Assembly: GCA_040954595.2 (NCBI GenBank)
Contig: CM082590.2
Coordinates: forward strand, 7,192,001-7,256,000
Direction of reading: 5' to 3'
From: Balanoglossus misakiensis
Taxonomy: Eukaryota; Hemichordata
DNA: 64,000 bases
Shown here: piece after piece, positions 47,388-57,400 of the stretch
How positions within the stretch are numbered: the stretch's first letter is position 1
How the letters are laid out: every line of letters starts with the position of its first letter
Program-made: the position numbers and the translations under genes
The notes under the pieces: generated by a model
Database searches by the model: none
Told to the model about the DNA's origin: nothing
The model's input: the letters and a program-made list of their open reading frames with translations, nothing else

Positions 47388-47550
47388 TAGACTCTCTCAC
47401 AGCCCACGGTTCGCTTCAGTAAGGCTCTTCACCGAGGCGCCCTCAACCGTTTGGCAAGGGAGAGAGTCTATGGGTTTTTATTGCGGACCGGCACACATGC
47501 AATCAGTCCATAAGCCTGCATGGACGACGAGAGGGGCTGTGAGAGTCTGC
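47388..47550. mobile_element. MITE family G copy 2, internally rearranged
   Basis: Left end TAGACTCTCTCACAGCCCAC, right part GAGAGGGGCTGTGAGAG. The internal segment 47461-47484 is the exact reverse complement of 47374-47397, that is, of the left flank plus left terminus, replacing the corresponding interior of the copy at 7584-7757. A perfect target duplication is therefore no longer visible. Confidence 0.78.
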
Positions 47551-47939
47551 AACAAAACCCAAATCTTAGACTGGCTGTCCATCCTTCCTTCCATCAACAG
47601 TTGACTTCTTCTCAAAAACCGTTCGTCATCATACATCTTAACTTAAACATTGGGTAATGATACAGGTCCCTGAAGGTGATTTTATTCAGATGTATTCAAA
47701 TTCTGCAGTAATAACGGGAAAATTTTCCTTATTTTTAAATCTTCGAAAATCTTCACAGAATTCCGCTTGCTTTGTATACAGTCACCGTTTAGTCTGCATC
47801 ATACGTATTTGACATGACATTTTTTCACGGACACCCCGCCCTTTCTAAAAATATCTCGTTCTAAGCAAAAGCTGGTTAGAGGCGATTATATAACCTTGTG
47901 TTATCGACTGTGTTTACTTATTGACAGTAGAGATAAATA

Positions 47940-48083
47940 ATTGCGTATTTGAGTGTTCTAAAGAACATATGGTGGCGCTCTTTTTTTCGCGTGTGCCATC
48001 CACTGAAAATCCGTGATTGGCGAGATATCAAGTTTACCATGGTAACTGTAGCTAAATTTCCATAGGTGACCGTATACCTTTAA
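47940..48083. mobile_element. MITE family B, truncated
   Basis: Reverse-orientation copy ending AGGTGACCGTATACC-TTTAA. The left part is missing. Confidence 0.72.
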
Positions 48084-48684
48084 TCACAGAAACATGATGA
48101 AGATGAAGCTTAGATCATAGTATATTTCAGAACCAGTACTGTACATTCTTATTTTGATCTGCTTACCATAATATGACCACTTGCTCCGTTATAACATGTG
48201 TTGTCCTGTCCCATCACGAATGCACGTAGACTGAAAATCGAAACAGGCGAGGTTTGCAGATTGGTTGGTTTTGGCAGCGCTGTTTAACCTACAAACACGA
48301 CGCGCACTCAGAAATGGCGGTTGTGCAGACAATGATTTGCATCTAGGGTTGAACGTGGGCCCGGTTGGCGTACACGACAGTCGATCTAATACAAGTTACA
48401 TACTGTAGTAGGAAATGTCGGTAAAACACCAATTGTTCTAACGTTCCGAAGACTGGTACAGTTTAAAACAGCGCGCACCGATTTCTGAAATGACGTGACA
48501 TATACAACGCGCGCAACAACATATAGAACGCGCGCGTGATTTAATAGCGTCCCCTTTGCTCACAGTGGCCCCTCGCGTCATGATATCCGAGACGCGCTGT
48601 CTGACGAACGCGCTTGATGACGCACGACCTTCCGCGAGACCCCAGCATACTAACGAATTTAGTCTTATGAATTTCAGTCTCACT

Positions 48685-48886
48685 TTAAAGGTATACGGTC
48701 ACCTATAGAAAATTAGCTATAGTTACCATGGCAAATTGAGATCTAGCCAATCACAGATTTTCAGTGGGTGGCACACGCGAAAAAAGAGCGCCACCATATG
48801 TTCTTTAGAACACTCAGATACGCCATTTCAGCCATATATGGGCGTATGCATGTACACTACAATTATAGGTGACTGTATACCTTTAA
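48685..48886. mobile_element. Full-length MITE family B (TTAA-flanked)
   Basis: TTAA-AGGTATACGGTCACC at the left and AGGTGACTGTATACCT-TTAA at the right, about 195 bp. The interior carries GGTGGCACACGCGAAAAAAG. Reference copy for the family. Confidence 0.82.
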
Positions 48887-49027
48887 GCACTGTGGCTTAG
48901 ATGAGCTCATAAATGGTTGTCTGCATGACATAATTGCGTCTATATTGATAATTAATATTTTTCCTTTTGGTTTGTAAGATCAGAATGATCTATATCACAG
49001 TTGCGCCTATTCTGCCATTCAGATATA

Positions 49028-50816
49028 CAGACCCGCCAATAAGTATTTACGCACCTTGAAAATGTACGTTTGACATGAAAAATTATTCACAAAATCGATC
49101 GACTGTAACTTATTTCCGAAAATAAATAACCTACGGAAGGTTTAACCCATTTTAGTCAACACAGATGTGTTGCCGCGCCGAATTTGACTGTATACGCGGC
49201 GAGTTTTCCGGCCAGTGAAAATTCCTATGGTTATTGCAATGGCGGTATACTCATTAACATATCATTTGCATCTCATTAACTTTTCGCGCCATTGTTTCCG
49301 TGGCTAATTTCCCTCTATTCATATTTAAATCTCCACCAATCAGAGCTTTTAAATATAATTACGATTACATTTGGGGGCGGGAAAATCTGCCAGACTTGCT
49401 TATGAATATTCTGATCGAGGTCGTCGGAGGTTGCTGCATAATTTTTGTTTGTAAACATTGGATCAATGAAACCATGCCCAAAGTTCGCGAACTTCCTGAA
49501 TTTGTGAAAGGTCAAATTGAGGCACTGCATAGGCAAGGTTTGAGAAACCGAGAAATCGCAAGGCAGCTTGGAATCACCGAAGGCAGAGTCAGGTACAACA
49601 TTCGGAAACTTGTTCAAAATGGTAGCATGGACAATTTACACTGATCTGGACGGCCAAGGCGAACAACGGAACGGGAAGACCGAATGTTGATTAGATCAAG
49701 CCTGACGGACAGGTTTAAGACGGCCCGTGACCTCCGCGCTAAGTTTCATGAGGACACCGGGAAACTTTTGAGTATGAGCACAATCAAATCCCGATTGTAT
49801 AGAGGAGCCAGACTCCGTGGATGTGTGGCCAAGAAAAAGCCGAAATTACAACCCAGGCACATCGCAGCGCGACTACGTTACGCCTGGCGTTACGTCAACT
49901 GGACACCTGTTCAGTGGTCCCGGGTTGTTTGGTCAGACGAGTCTAAGTTCACCGTGTATAGGAGCTGGGGGAGAGTTTTCGTTAGACGGCGACCCGGCGA
50001 GGAGTACGAAATTGACTGTATCAGTCCCACAGTGAAGTTTGGTGGTGGTAGTGTTATGGTTTGGGGGTGTTTCTCGGCTGCAGGGGTTGGTTCGCTCGTT
50101 CGAGTCGAGAACACCATAAATCGCTGGAAGTACCTAGACATTCTACAAAACGAAATGCTACCATCGGCTTTGAGACTCGTCGGGCCCGATTTTGTGTTCC
50201 AGCAGGATAATGCCCCTGTACATACTGCCTTGGCTGTGAAATCATTTCTACAAAATCCCCAGGATTACGGCTATCCGTTTGACAATTTTACATCGTTGGA
50301 GTGACCAGCCTAGTCTCCTGATTTGAGCCCCATCGAGAACCTGTGGGAGTTAATCGACTTGGACGTTCATTCCCGTCCAATTCACAGCATCGACGACCTG
50401 TTTGACCGCATTGTAACATCTTGGGAACAATTCCAGCAAAATATGTGTCGGAAACTCGTCGACACTATGCCCAAGCGCCTGCGAGAGGTCGTCAGGAGAA
50501 GGGGTGGACATACCCATTATTGACAGTTGTTACGTTCGATTTCACCTCATGAATATTCATGACGTTCTTTGCATTGTTGTTCCCATAGAGAATGGAACGT
50601 TTCGCCGACTCCGTTGCATATCTATATTTACGTCAATATTTCTCGCTCAAATTTAATCGCACATGAAAGATTTTCGCTGTACAACTGTTGTTTCTCGTGA
50701 ATTCATTAAATATTTTTGAATTTTCGCTAAAAACTGTCTGCAAGGTGTGTTATTTCATGTTTCTGAAACGTTTTGACTGCAGAACGTGGGTGCGTAAATA
50801 CTTATTGGCGGGTCTG
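49028..50816 (+). mobile_element. Complete Tc1/mariner-type transposon
   Basis: A 1,789-bp element with perfect 28-bp terminal inverted repeats (starting CAGACCCGCCAATAAG; ending CTTATTGGCGGGTCTG), flanked by the TA dinucleotides 49026-49027 and 50817-50818. It encodes one transposase gene, interrupted by stops. The intact ends suggest a fairly young or trans-mobilised copy. Confidence 0.95.
49474..50523 (+). pseudogene. Tc1-like transposase with three in-frame stops
   Basis: A single frame of 349 codons starting MPKVRELPEFVKGQIEAL. It has an N-terminal helix-turn-helix (NREIARQLGITEGRVRY), then SGRPRRTTERED, a second DNA-binding helix region, and a DDE catalytic core: VVWSDESKF (first Asp), FQQDNAPVHTA (second Asp), SPDLSPIENLW (Glu). 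Stops are TGA at 49642-49644 before SGRPR, TGA at 50302-50304 where the family has Trp (LEWPA), and TAG at 50311-50313 where it has Gln (WPAQSP). There is no frameshift. Counting in frame, 42 residues separate the second Asp and the Glu, against 34 in classical Tc1. All three stops are explained by single transitions. Confidence 0.93.
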
Positions 50817-50818
50817 TA

Positions 50819-52442
50819 TATTGGTGTTTATAATATTATAAAATGATATTTCCCCCCGAGAGGTCTTGTTTATTTGAAGACTTTAGTATTTACTTTAGTA
50901 TTTAGAAAGAAGTCGCGGTCACCGCGAGGTCCTAAAACAAGAATCTTTGGTGAAAATATTTGTTCACCTATATATTTGTTCACCTATTTGGCCTATTTAT
51001 ATCTGCGGCGATCTGTTCTTACATATGCGTTTCGAAAACCATGTCAACGTTTATAGAACCACACGTCACACGTGTTTCTTTACTTTCATGTATATGTACT
51101 TCGATACGAAAATTCGTTTATTTTGTTGTAGTTGTTGTTGTTTGCATTCTGAATTCATAGTTTCAACGGAAAACTAAATAGCGTCGTTTGCGATCGGAAA
51201 GTCGCATCTACAGGCCTATCTTTAGCCTACGGAAAAAACCCCCCAGAAATTTCCATTGCGACTTTTCATTGACAACTCTAGAATCTTGATACGCCAGTAG
51301 AATGTGTCTGTCATTACGTTTTAATTCATATTTCAATTGGAATAAAAATTCATTGCTTTCGGAAATATATAACTCTTGTTCGTATCTGTAGATGACTGGG
51401 CATAGCAACTGACGGATATTGGTACTGTGAATGTGTACACTACTTCTCCTCGTATTTACTAATGTTATAAACAGTTTGGGCGTGGTGCCCATCCCAGGCG
51501 AGTTATATTCATAGCTAGATGACAGGAAATACCCATTTGTGAAATATGATGGTACAAACCGCAAGGATACATTGTTAACACCAATGTAGGCATTTCTATC
51601 TAGCAGACGACCATCACGTACACGAGTTACAGCGCGGAAGTGAGCCCAACATTCGTAGATAGACTAAATTCGTGTGCATTTCGAGCTCGGTGATTTTTTG
51701 CCACGCTGTGTATCACTGCTATTTGGGTAAAATTATCACCATATGGTGACCGCGCTGTCCTCCTAACTACTCTTAATGCTTTTCTGAGGTGCTGGTTGTC
51801 AGCCACTGACTGAAATGGTGTTCATTCTCCTTATTATTTTCACAATTTTCTGCAGACTTACCGAGATCCATCAGTTCAGGCGGGCAAAAATCAAAGTCAG
51901 TCCGCAAGCTCATCTTTTGGCAAGACACGAAGTTAGCCAGCATATAGCAGTAGGTAAAAGTTTGCATAAATTCTCAGGCTCGAAACCTTTCCATGACGTT
52001 TATACGTCTTGCTTATTTTAACGTACTACGGTTAGAAAATGTTGTTGTTCATATACATTGTTGCAAGCTGTGTGGACCGAAAAAAAAAATCGTCGTTCGA
52101 TCCGTTCCTTTCAATTCACCGCATCGCGAACTATTTTCATGATAGAAAAAAATCATCTCAAATTTGCGTGCATTGTCTCACCTCTCGAAAGATCACTTCT
52201 TGCTGTTTATAATGATGGTGGTAGTGAACAGAGATGATACGTATCTACTACAGCTAGTCGACAACAGATTGGTACGCTACCTTGCTGTGTTCGTATACCC
52301 CGGGGGAAACACTCCCAATATTTTCACACGGGGGTGTGCGGCCTAAGTACGAAACATCAACACAATGTATGCTCCAAAACTTGACCAATTTCTAGTCCAA
52401 ATCTAGTCCATTAACTGTTGTTCTCTTGCATGTTGATGTTCT
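50819..52442. other. Region after Tc1 element
   Basis: Contains a minus-strand coding-like segment at 51208-51600 described separately. The rest has no recognised features. Confidence 0.5.
51208..51600 (-). CDS. Possible exon fragment of an IgGFc-binding-protein-like domain
   Basis: Minus-strand open segment including VNNVSLRFVPSYFTNGYF and PKLFITLVNTRRSSVHIHST, which resembles the start of the IgGFc-binding N-terminal domain (a strand-rich extracellular domain in mucin-like proteins). Another short segment at 51968-51870 ends in a good donor (CTCG then GTAAGT) and could be an upstream exon. No downstream exons were found before the Tc1 element. It may be a gene fragment. Confidence 0.3.
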   Translation of the reverse strand, partial: DRNAYIGVNNVSLRFVPSYFTNGYFLSSSYEYNSPGMGTTPKLFITLVNTRRSSVHIHSTNIRQLLCPVIYRYEQELYISESNEFLFQLKYELKRNDRHILLAYQDSRVVNEKSQWKFLGGFFRRLKIGL

Positions 52443-52730
52443 ATTCTTTACTATCGATCACATGATCTGGCTGTGTGTCCCATGGCGATGTCATTTCCAG
52501 GTGACGGGCAAGCAATATTTCGGCATCAAGTAAAAGTTTTTCCGAGTATGTTTTTACTTCAGAACCGCCAGACATGTAACATGTATCAGATATGGTGCCT
52601 TATCAGTTTTGTCTGCACAGTCTTTGTCTGCACCACGTTGCTGAAGTTGCCCGTCATCTGGAAATTTGAATGCCAACGCAACTGCCGCCTGAGCGTGTCT
52701 GACGTCATTTGATATCGAAGAGTTCTCATA
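52443..52730. mobile_element. MITE family D copy
   Basis: TATTCTTTACTATCGATCAC at the left, GACGTCATTTGATATCGAAG at the right. Same interior as 38493-38794. Confidence 0.72.
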
Positions 52731-54120
52731 TATCAATGTATTACTTTTTAGGCATAACTATTGGTAAGAAAGGACCATATTAACAGACTTCGAAATGGGC
52801 CCCAGAACATGTATTTTAACTCACCAGAACCACTCACATACTCAACAGAGGGACATTCACAACAGTAAGTTTCATGTAACATTGTCACTCATGTTTAATT
52901 TGTCCATATTAAAATGTACAGCCATAGTCAGAAATTGATAATATGGTTGTGAATACCTATCAGCTAGCTCATTTTAATGGATCATTCTAATTTTGTAAAA
53001 AAAAATGAAAATAATGCAAAAAATGACAGCTATTTATTGTCTCCACTATCAAAACCTGTTGAAATACATATTATTTCCTGGTGATTTCCAAGACTATAAA
53101 ATCCTTTAAAATCCATAAGTGAAATATTGCTTCATACATTACAAATAGTTATTTCCCTCCAAACAAAAACAATCACAGGAGCAAATAATTGGGATATATT
53201 TACAAAATCTAGTCACATATAGACAATGGTCTTTGTATGAATGAGTATTATGTTTTAATATCACACACAGGATAAAATGAGTTTACAGACAAAACCTTAT
53301 TATTATTCTTAAAATATAAATGTTCATTTAATTCCATTTAATTTTGAAAAGCAAAATGCCTTGACTGTGAACTCCATGTTTATAGAAGCTCCCATCATAA
53401 AAATGATTGAAACACTCAAAATGAGAAAATGCGATAAAAATAAGGGAATATTGCATTATACAAGGATTAGGGGTGTGGTGTGATCTCACTGACTAGCAAA
53501 AATTGCACGACAATGCGTATTGTTCAAAGCATTGACATGTTGGAGATATTACATTCCCCCCTTGCCAGAGTGGAATCCCCCCCCCAAATATTCTTGCAAA
53601 GGGGGACATACCCCCCCCCCCCCTGCTAATACCATCCTGAATGAAACACTGAGTAAAACCACTGTAGGGACTGTGATAAAACAACGTAAAATGGGTATAG
53701 GACACGTACGTGATCAATTCTACTGCTGCTCCACTGGAGCTTGGACTGTACCATTCTCTTGTGGGGAGGGCCAAGGTCGAGTCACCTGGGTACCCTTACT
53801 AAAACCACTGTAGGGACTGTGATAAAACTACGTAAAATGGGTATAGGACACCTACGTGATCAATTCTACTGCTGCTCCACTGGAGCTTGGACTGTACCAT
53901 TCTCTTGTGGGGAGGGCCAAGGTCGAGTCACCTGGGTACCCCTACATTACTCAGACCTAAAATGTTTGCTTTCCATTTACAGGAAGAAAAATCCATGTAC
54001 AGTGCACCAGCTCTGTTGAAATATGACAATGACAGGACACTTATCATACAGTAAGTTTATACATCATCAGGAGTTTTGTAATGATTCAGTATTTGTTCAT
54101 ACCTTTATCAAGAAGCCAGA
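52731..54120. other. Intergenic, downstream of zinc-finger gene
   Basis: AT-rich, with C-runs near 53577 and 53610 and a tandem duplication at 53655-53946. No gene recognised. Confidence 0.5.
53655..53946. repeat. 146-bp tandem duplication
   Basis: Two nearly identical 146-bp copies starting AAAACCACTGTAGGGACTG at 53655 and 53801. Confidence 0.9.
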
Positions 54121-54124
54121 ACAT

Positions 54125-54336
54125 ACTGTAAAACATGTTATTTTTGCGAGCAATAAATTTTCGCCAACTACGCGAGAGCCAAAATAGCGTGAAAATAAAA
54201 AGTCGCGTAAATTGTTTTTGAAGATAACGATGCAGTGAATGAAATACGAGAACGCGAAAATTAATACTCGCGAAACAGGGGCCTCTCTCGATATCGCGAA
54301 AATTTTCAACTGGCGAAAATAAAGTGTTTTACAGTA
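54125..54336. mobile_element. MITE with TACTGTAAAACA termini
   Basis: Inverted ends TACTGTAAAACATGTTATTT and AAATAAAGTGTTTTACAGTA. The interior is rich in TCGCGAAAAT. About 110 bp downstream of the zinc-finger gene stop. Confidence 0.85.
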
Positions 54337-54446
54337 TCTGCGTCATATGCAGATAGTTTGATTGACAAAAAACTTGCCAGAAGTGTTTTTATAGCTGTCC
54401 TGCAGCAAGTCTATTCCAATCTGCATGAAACACTGTATGTCTCTGT

Positions 54447-57400
54447 TCACCAATGATCGTGCTGTATGGCGCTCAGTGCGTCGATCGCGCTCTGTATGGC
54501 TAGCGGCTCGACGTACATACGCTCCGCTTCCGGGCGCAACTGTGGAGGTTGGTGGACGGGTACGGTGACGCGTGGCTGTTCCGGTCGCGGCGGTGGGACG
54601 TGCGTGTGACTCGCGTTTCCCGTGGTTTCCGCGGCGACCGGTGACGTTTTTGGTTTCTTCGACGACGCTTGTCCGTCGTCTTTGCGGTGCACCTTCATGT
54701 GCGTGCGCAGGTTGTCGGCGCGGTTCACCTTCTTGCCGCACACGGGGCACTGGAAGGGCTTCTCGCCCGAGTGCACGGCCATGTGGCGCTTGAGGTGGCC
54801 GCTCTTGAAGAAGGCGCCGCCGCACAGCCGGCACTTGTAGCGCTTGTCGCCCGTGTGGTGGCGCTTGTGGTCCACCATCTGCTGGCTCTTGACGAAGCGC
54901 TTGCCGCACACCTCGCACTGGAAGGGCCGCTCGCCCGTGTGGCGCCGGAAGTGCGCCTTCAGGTCGTCGGCGCGCACGAACGCGTACTCGCACACGGTGC
55001 ACTTGAAGGGCTTCTGGCCCGTGTGGATGAACTTGTGCGAGCGCAGACTCGACGGCTGGCTGAAGGTCCGCCCGCACTGATCGCACTGGTAAGGCTTCTC
55101 GCCGGTGTGACACCGAATGTGAACGACGAGATTTGATTTCTGCGGGAATTTCCGCCCGCACGTCTCGCACGCGTAGATCTTCTCCCGGTGGTGCATGCGC
55201 ACGTGGGCCTTCAGCGTCGTCGTGTGCGTGAACCTCTTCCCGCACTTGTCGCACTGCAGCGTCTTCTCCTCCTCGGTGGCGTGGATCTCCCGGTGCATGG
55301 TCAGGTGCGTCGCCGACGTAAACGTCTTCTCGCAGGCATCGCAGCGGAACGGTCGCTCCTTCTTGTGCACCGCCCGCACGTGCTGCTGGAGATTCGAATA
55401 CCCGCCGAGTGTCTTCCCGCACTCCTTACACGTGAGTTTCTCCTTCGCGTGTTTCTTCCTATGCCGTTTCAAATCCATGGCTTTCTTAAAAGTCTCTCCA
55501 CAGACTTCGCAGACACTGGACGTTTCCTCGCCCGGAGATACGACTCGTCGAGGTTTACGCGTGATAAACGTATATTTCCTTTTCGTTTGCGGTTGACCTT
55601 TCGGTTCATAATCCTTATCATTTTCATCATCACCGTCGTCGCCATCATCATCATCATCTTCTGCATCACTCTTCTCTAAATCGCGCTCACCGTCACCCCG
55701 CAGCGCGTCTTGGGATACTTCGACTGCCGGTGGTTGTTTATTTGTTTTTCGATTTCCCGTTGGCCGTCCGCGTTTCCGCTTGACGGGACCGACAGCGGGT
55801 TCAATCGCTCTCTTAGGAGACGGCTGTTTCCTACGACGTGTTCTCCTTAACGGCACGGCGACAATCTCCGTATCAACATCCCCTGTCTGCGTTTCCTGAT
55901 CAGCATACTCAACACGGCCGTCTTTTCCGATATTTCCATCAGACACTGCAGTCTTTACTGTCCCTATAAATAAATAAAATAAAATAAAAGTAACAGTTAT
56001 AAAATGTTATTCAGCAATCATCAGTGGATTCAGTTACACATCAGATGTTCAATAAACACCAAATATCATGGTGATACACGCAGCGGTTTTCAAGTTTTTG
56101 ATGTGGACGGACATACACACATCCATACATACAGACGCAACCGATATCATAAGGTCCCATGGTATATCTATACATAAACCATATGGGACCTAAAAATTGC
56201 ATTTAACCCATTGACCACCATGGTTTGGTCCAAATGCATTGTTTTCTATGTTAATATTGAACCTGTATTGAGTAACTGGGTACATTAGAGATCCCCATTT
56301 CCATGTGAAGAGGTCCAACCTTACCATAGAAAACAATGGATTTGGACTGAACCATGGTGGGGAAAGGGGTAAAATTTCCCACCAACCTCCTTTCATGGCT
56401 TCCATCTTCTTCTTCAGTTTTGCCTCCGTGTCAGAGTCCACACCAATGAAGACATCCTTGTGGTCAGCCGTGAGTCCCGTGTCAAAGTACTTCTCCAGAA
56501 ACTCCTCTGTCCCGTAGACTAATGAACTACTCTCTGAGCCAACCATTTTAAGAAACACCTCACATCCGAAAGATGTCACTAAATCGTGGACCTGAAAAAT
56601 AAGGAGAAAGATATTATTCTAGACACAGTCAGGCTGATCGCCACAAAAAAATTTAAAATCAATGTTGACATGTTCAGATTTTATTTTACTTAGTAAATAT
56701 GACAATACAGTGGCCAATCCTAACATAGAATGTAGATGAGGTATATTACAATCATCTATATTTTGTGCTATAATATACAATATTTTGATTTTCAAGACAT
56801 TGTATAATAGACCATGTTGACGATCAAATTACTGGGCTGTTAATAGAGAAAGTCACTCAGAAATGTAAAAAAATCACTGTAACAAAGTGGCCACTATATA
56901 GAGGTGGCCACTAACACAGGTTTGACTGTACATGTGAATTGCACAGGGACTGTAACAAAGTGGCCACTATATAGAGGTGGCCACTAACACAGGTTTGACT
57001 GTACATGTGAATTGCACAGGGACTGTAACAAAGTGGCCACTATATAGAGGTGGCCACTAACACAGGTTTGACTGTACATGTGAATTGCACAGGGACTGTA
57101 ACAAAGTGGCCACTATATAGAGGTGGCCACTAAGGCTGCATTCACAAACACCTCTGGAGGGGGGGGCGGGAGAATTGAGGGGGGGGATTTGAAAAAATTG
57201 AGGGTATGTAAGGGGGGGGATTTGAAATAATTTAGGGACTGAAAGGGGGGGACTTGAAAAATTTTAACGACTAAATATTTATTTTGAGTCCACAAAAATG
57301 CAGTTTCGCGCCCTTTATTTTACAAAATTTTCTAATGTGGGAGGGGGACACCCCCTCCCACACCCACCCCCTCCATTCATCAACACCTTTCAATCATTGA

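Noticed and set aside
49642-50313. Stop codons in the transposase as selenocysteine or programmed readthrough
   Set aside because: They replace conserved Trp and Gln positions and are simple transitions; decay is the simpler explanation.
54343-55422. 359-codon minus-strand frame and several plus-strand frames over the zinc fingers
   Set aside because: Shadows of the GC-rich finger exon in other frames; no domain or splice support, while the finger frame has ten complete C2H2 motifs.
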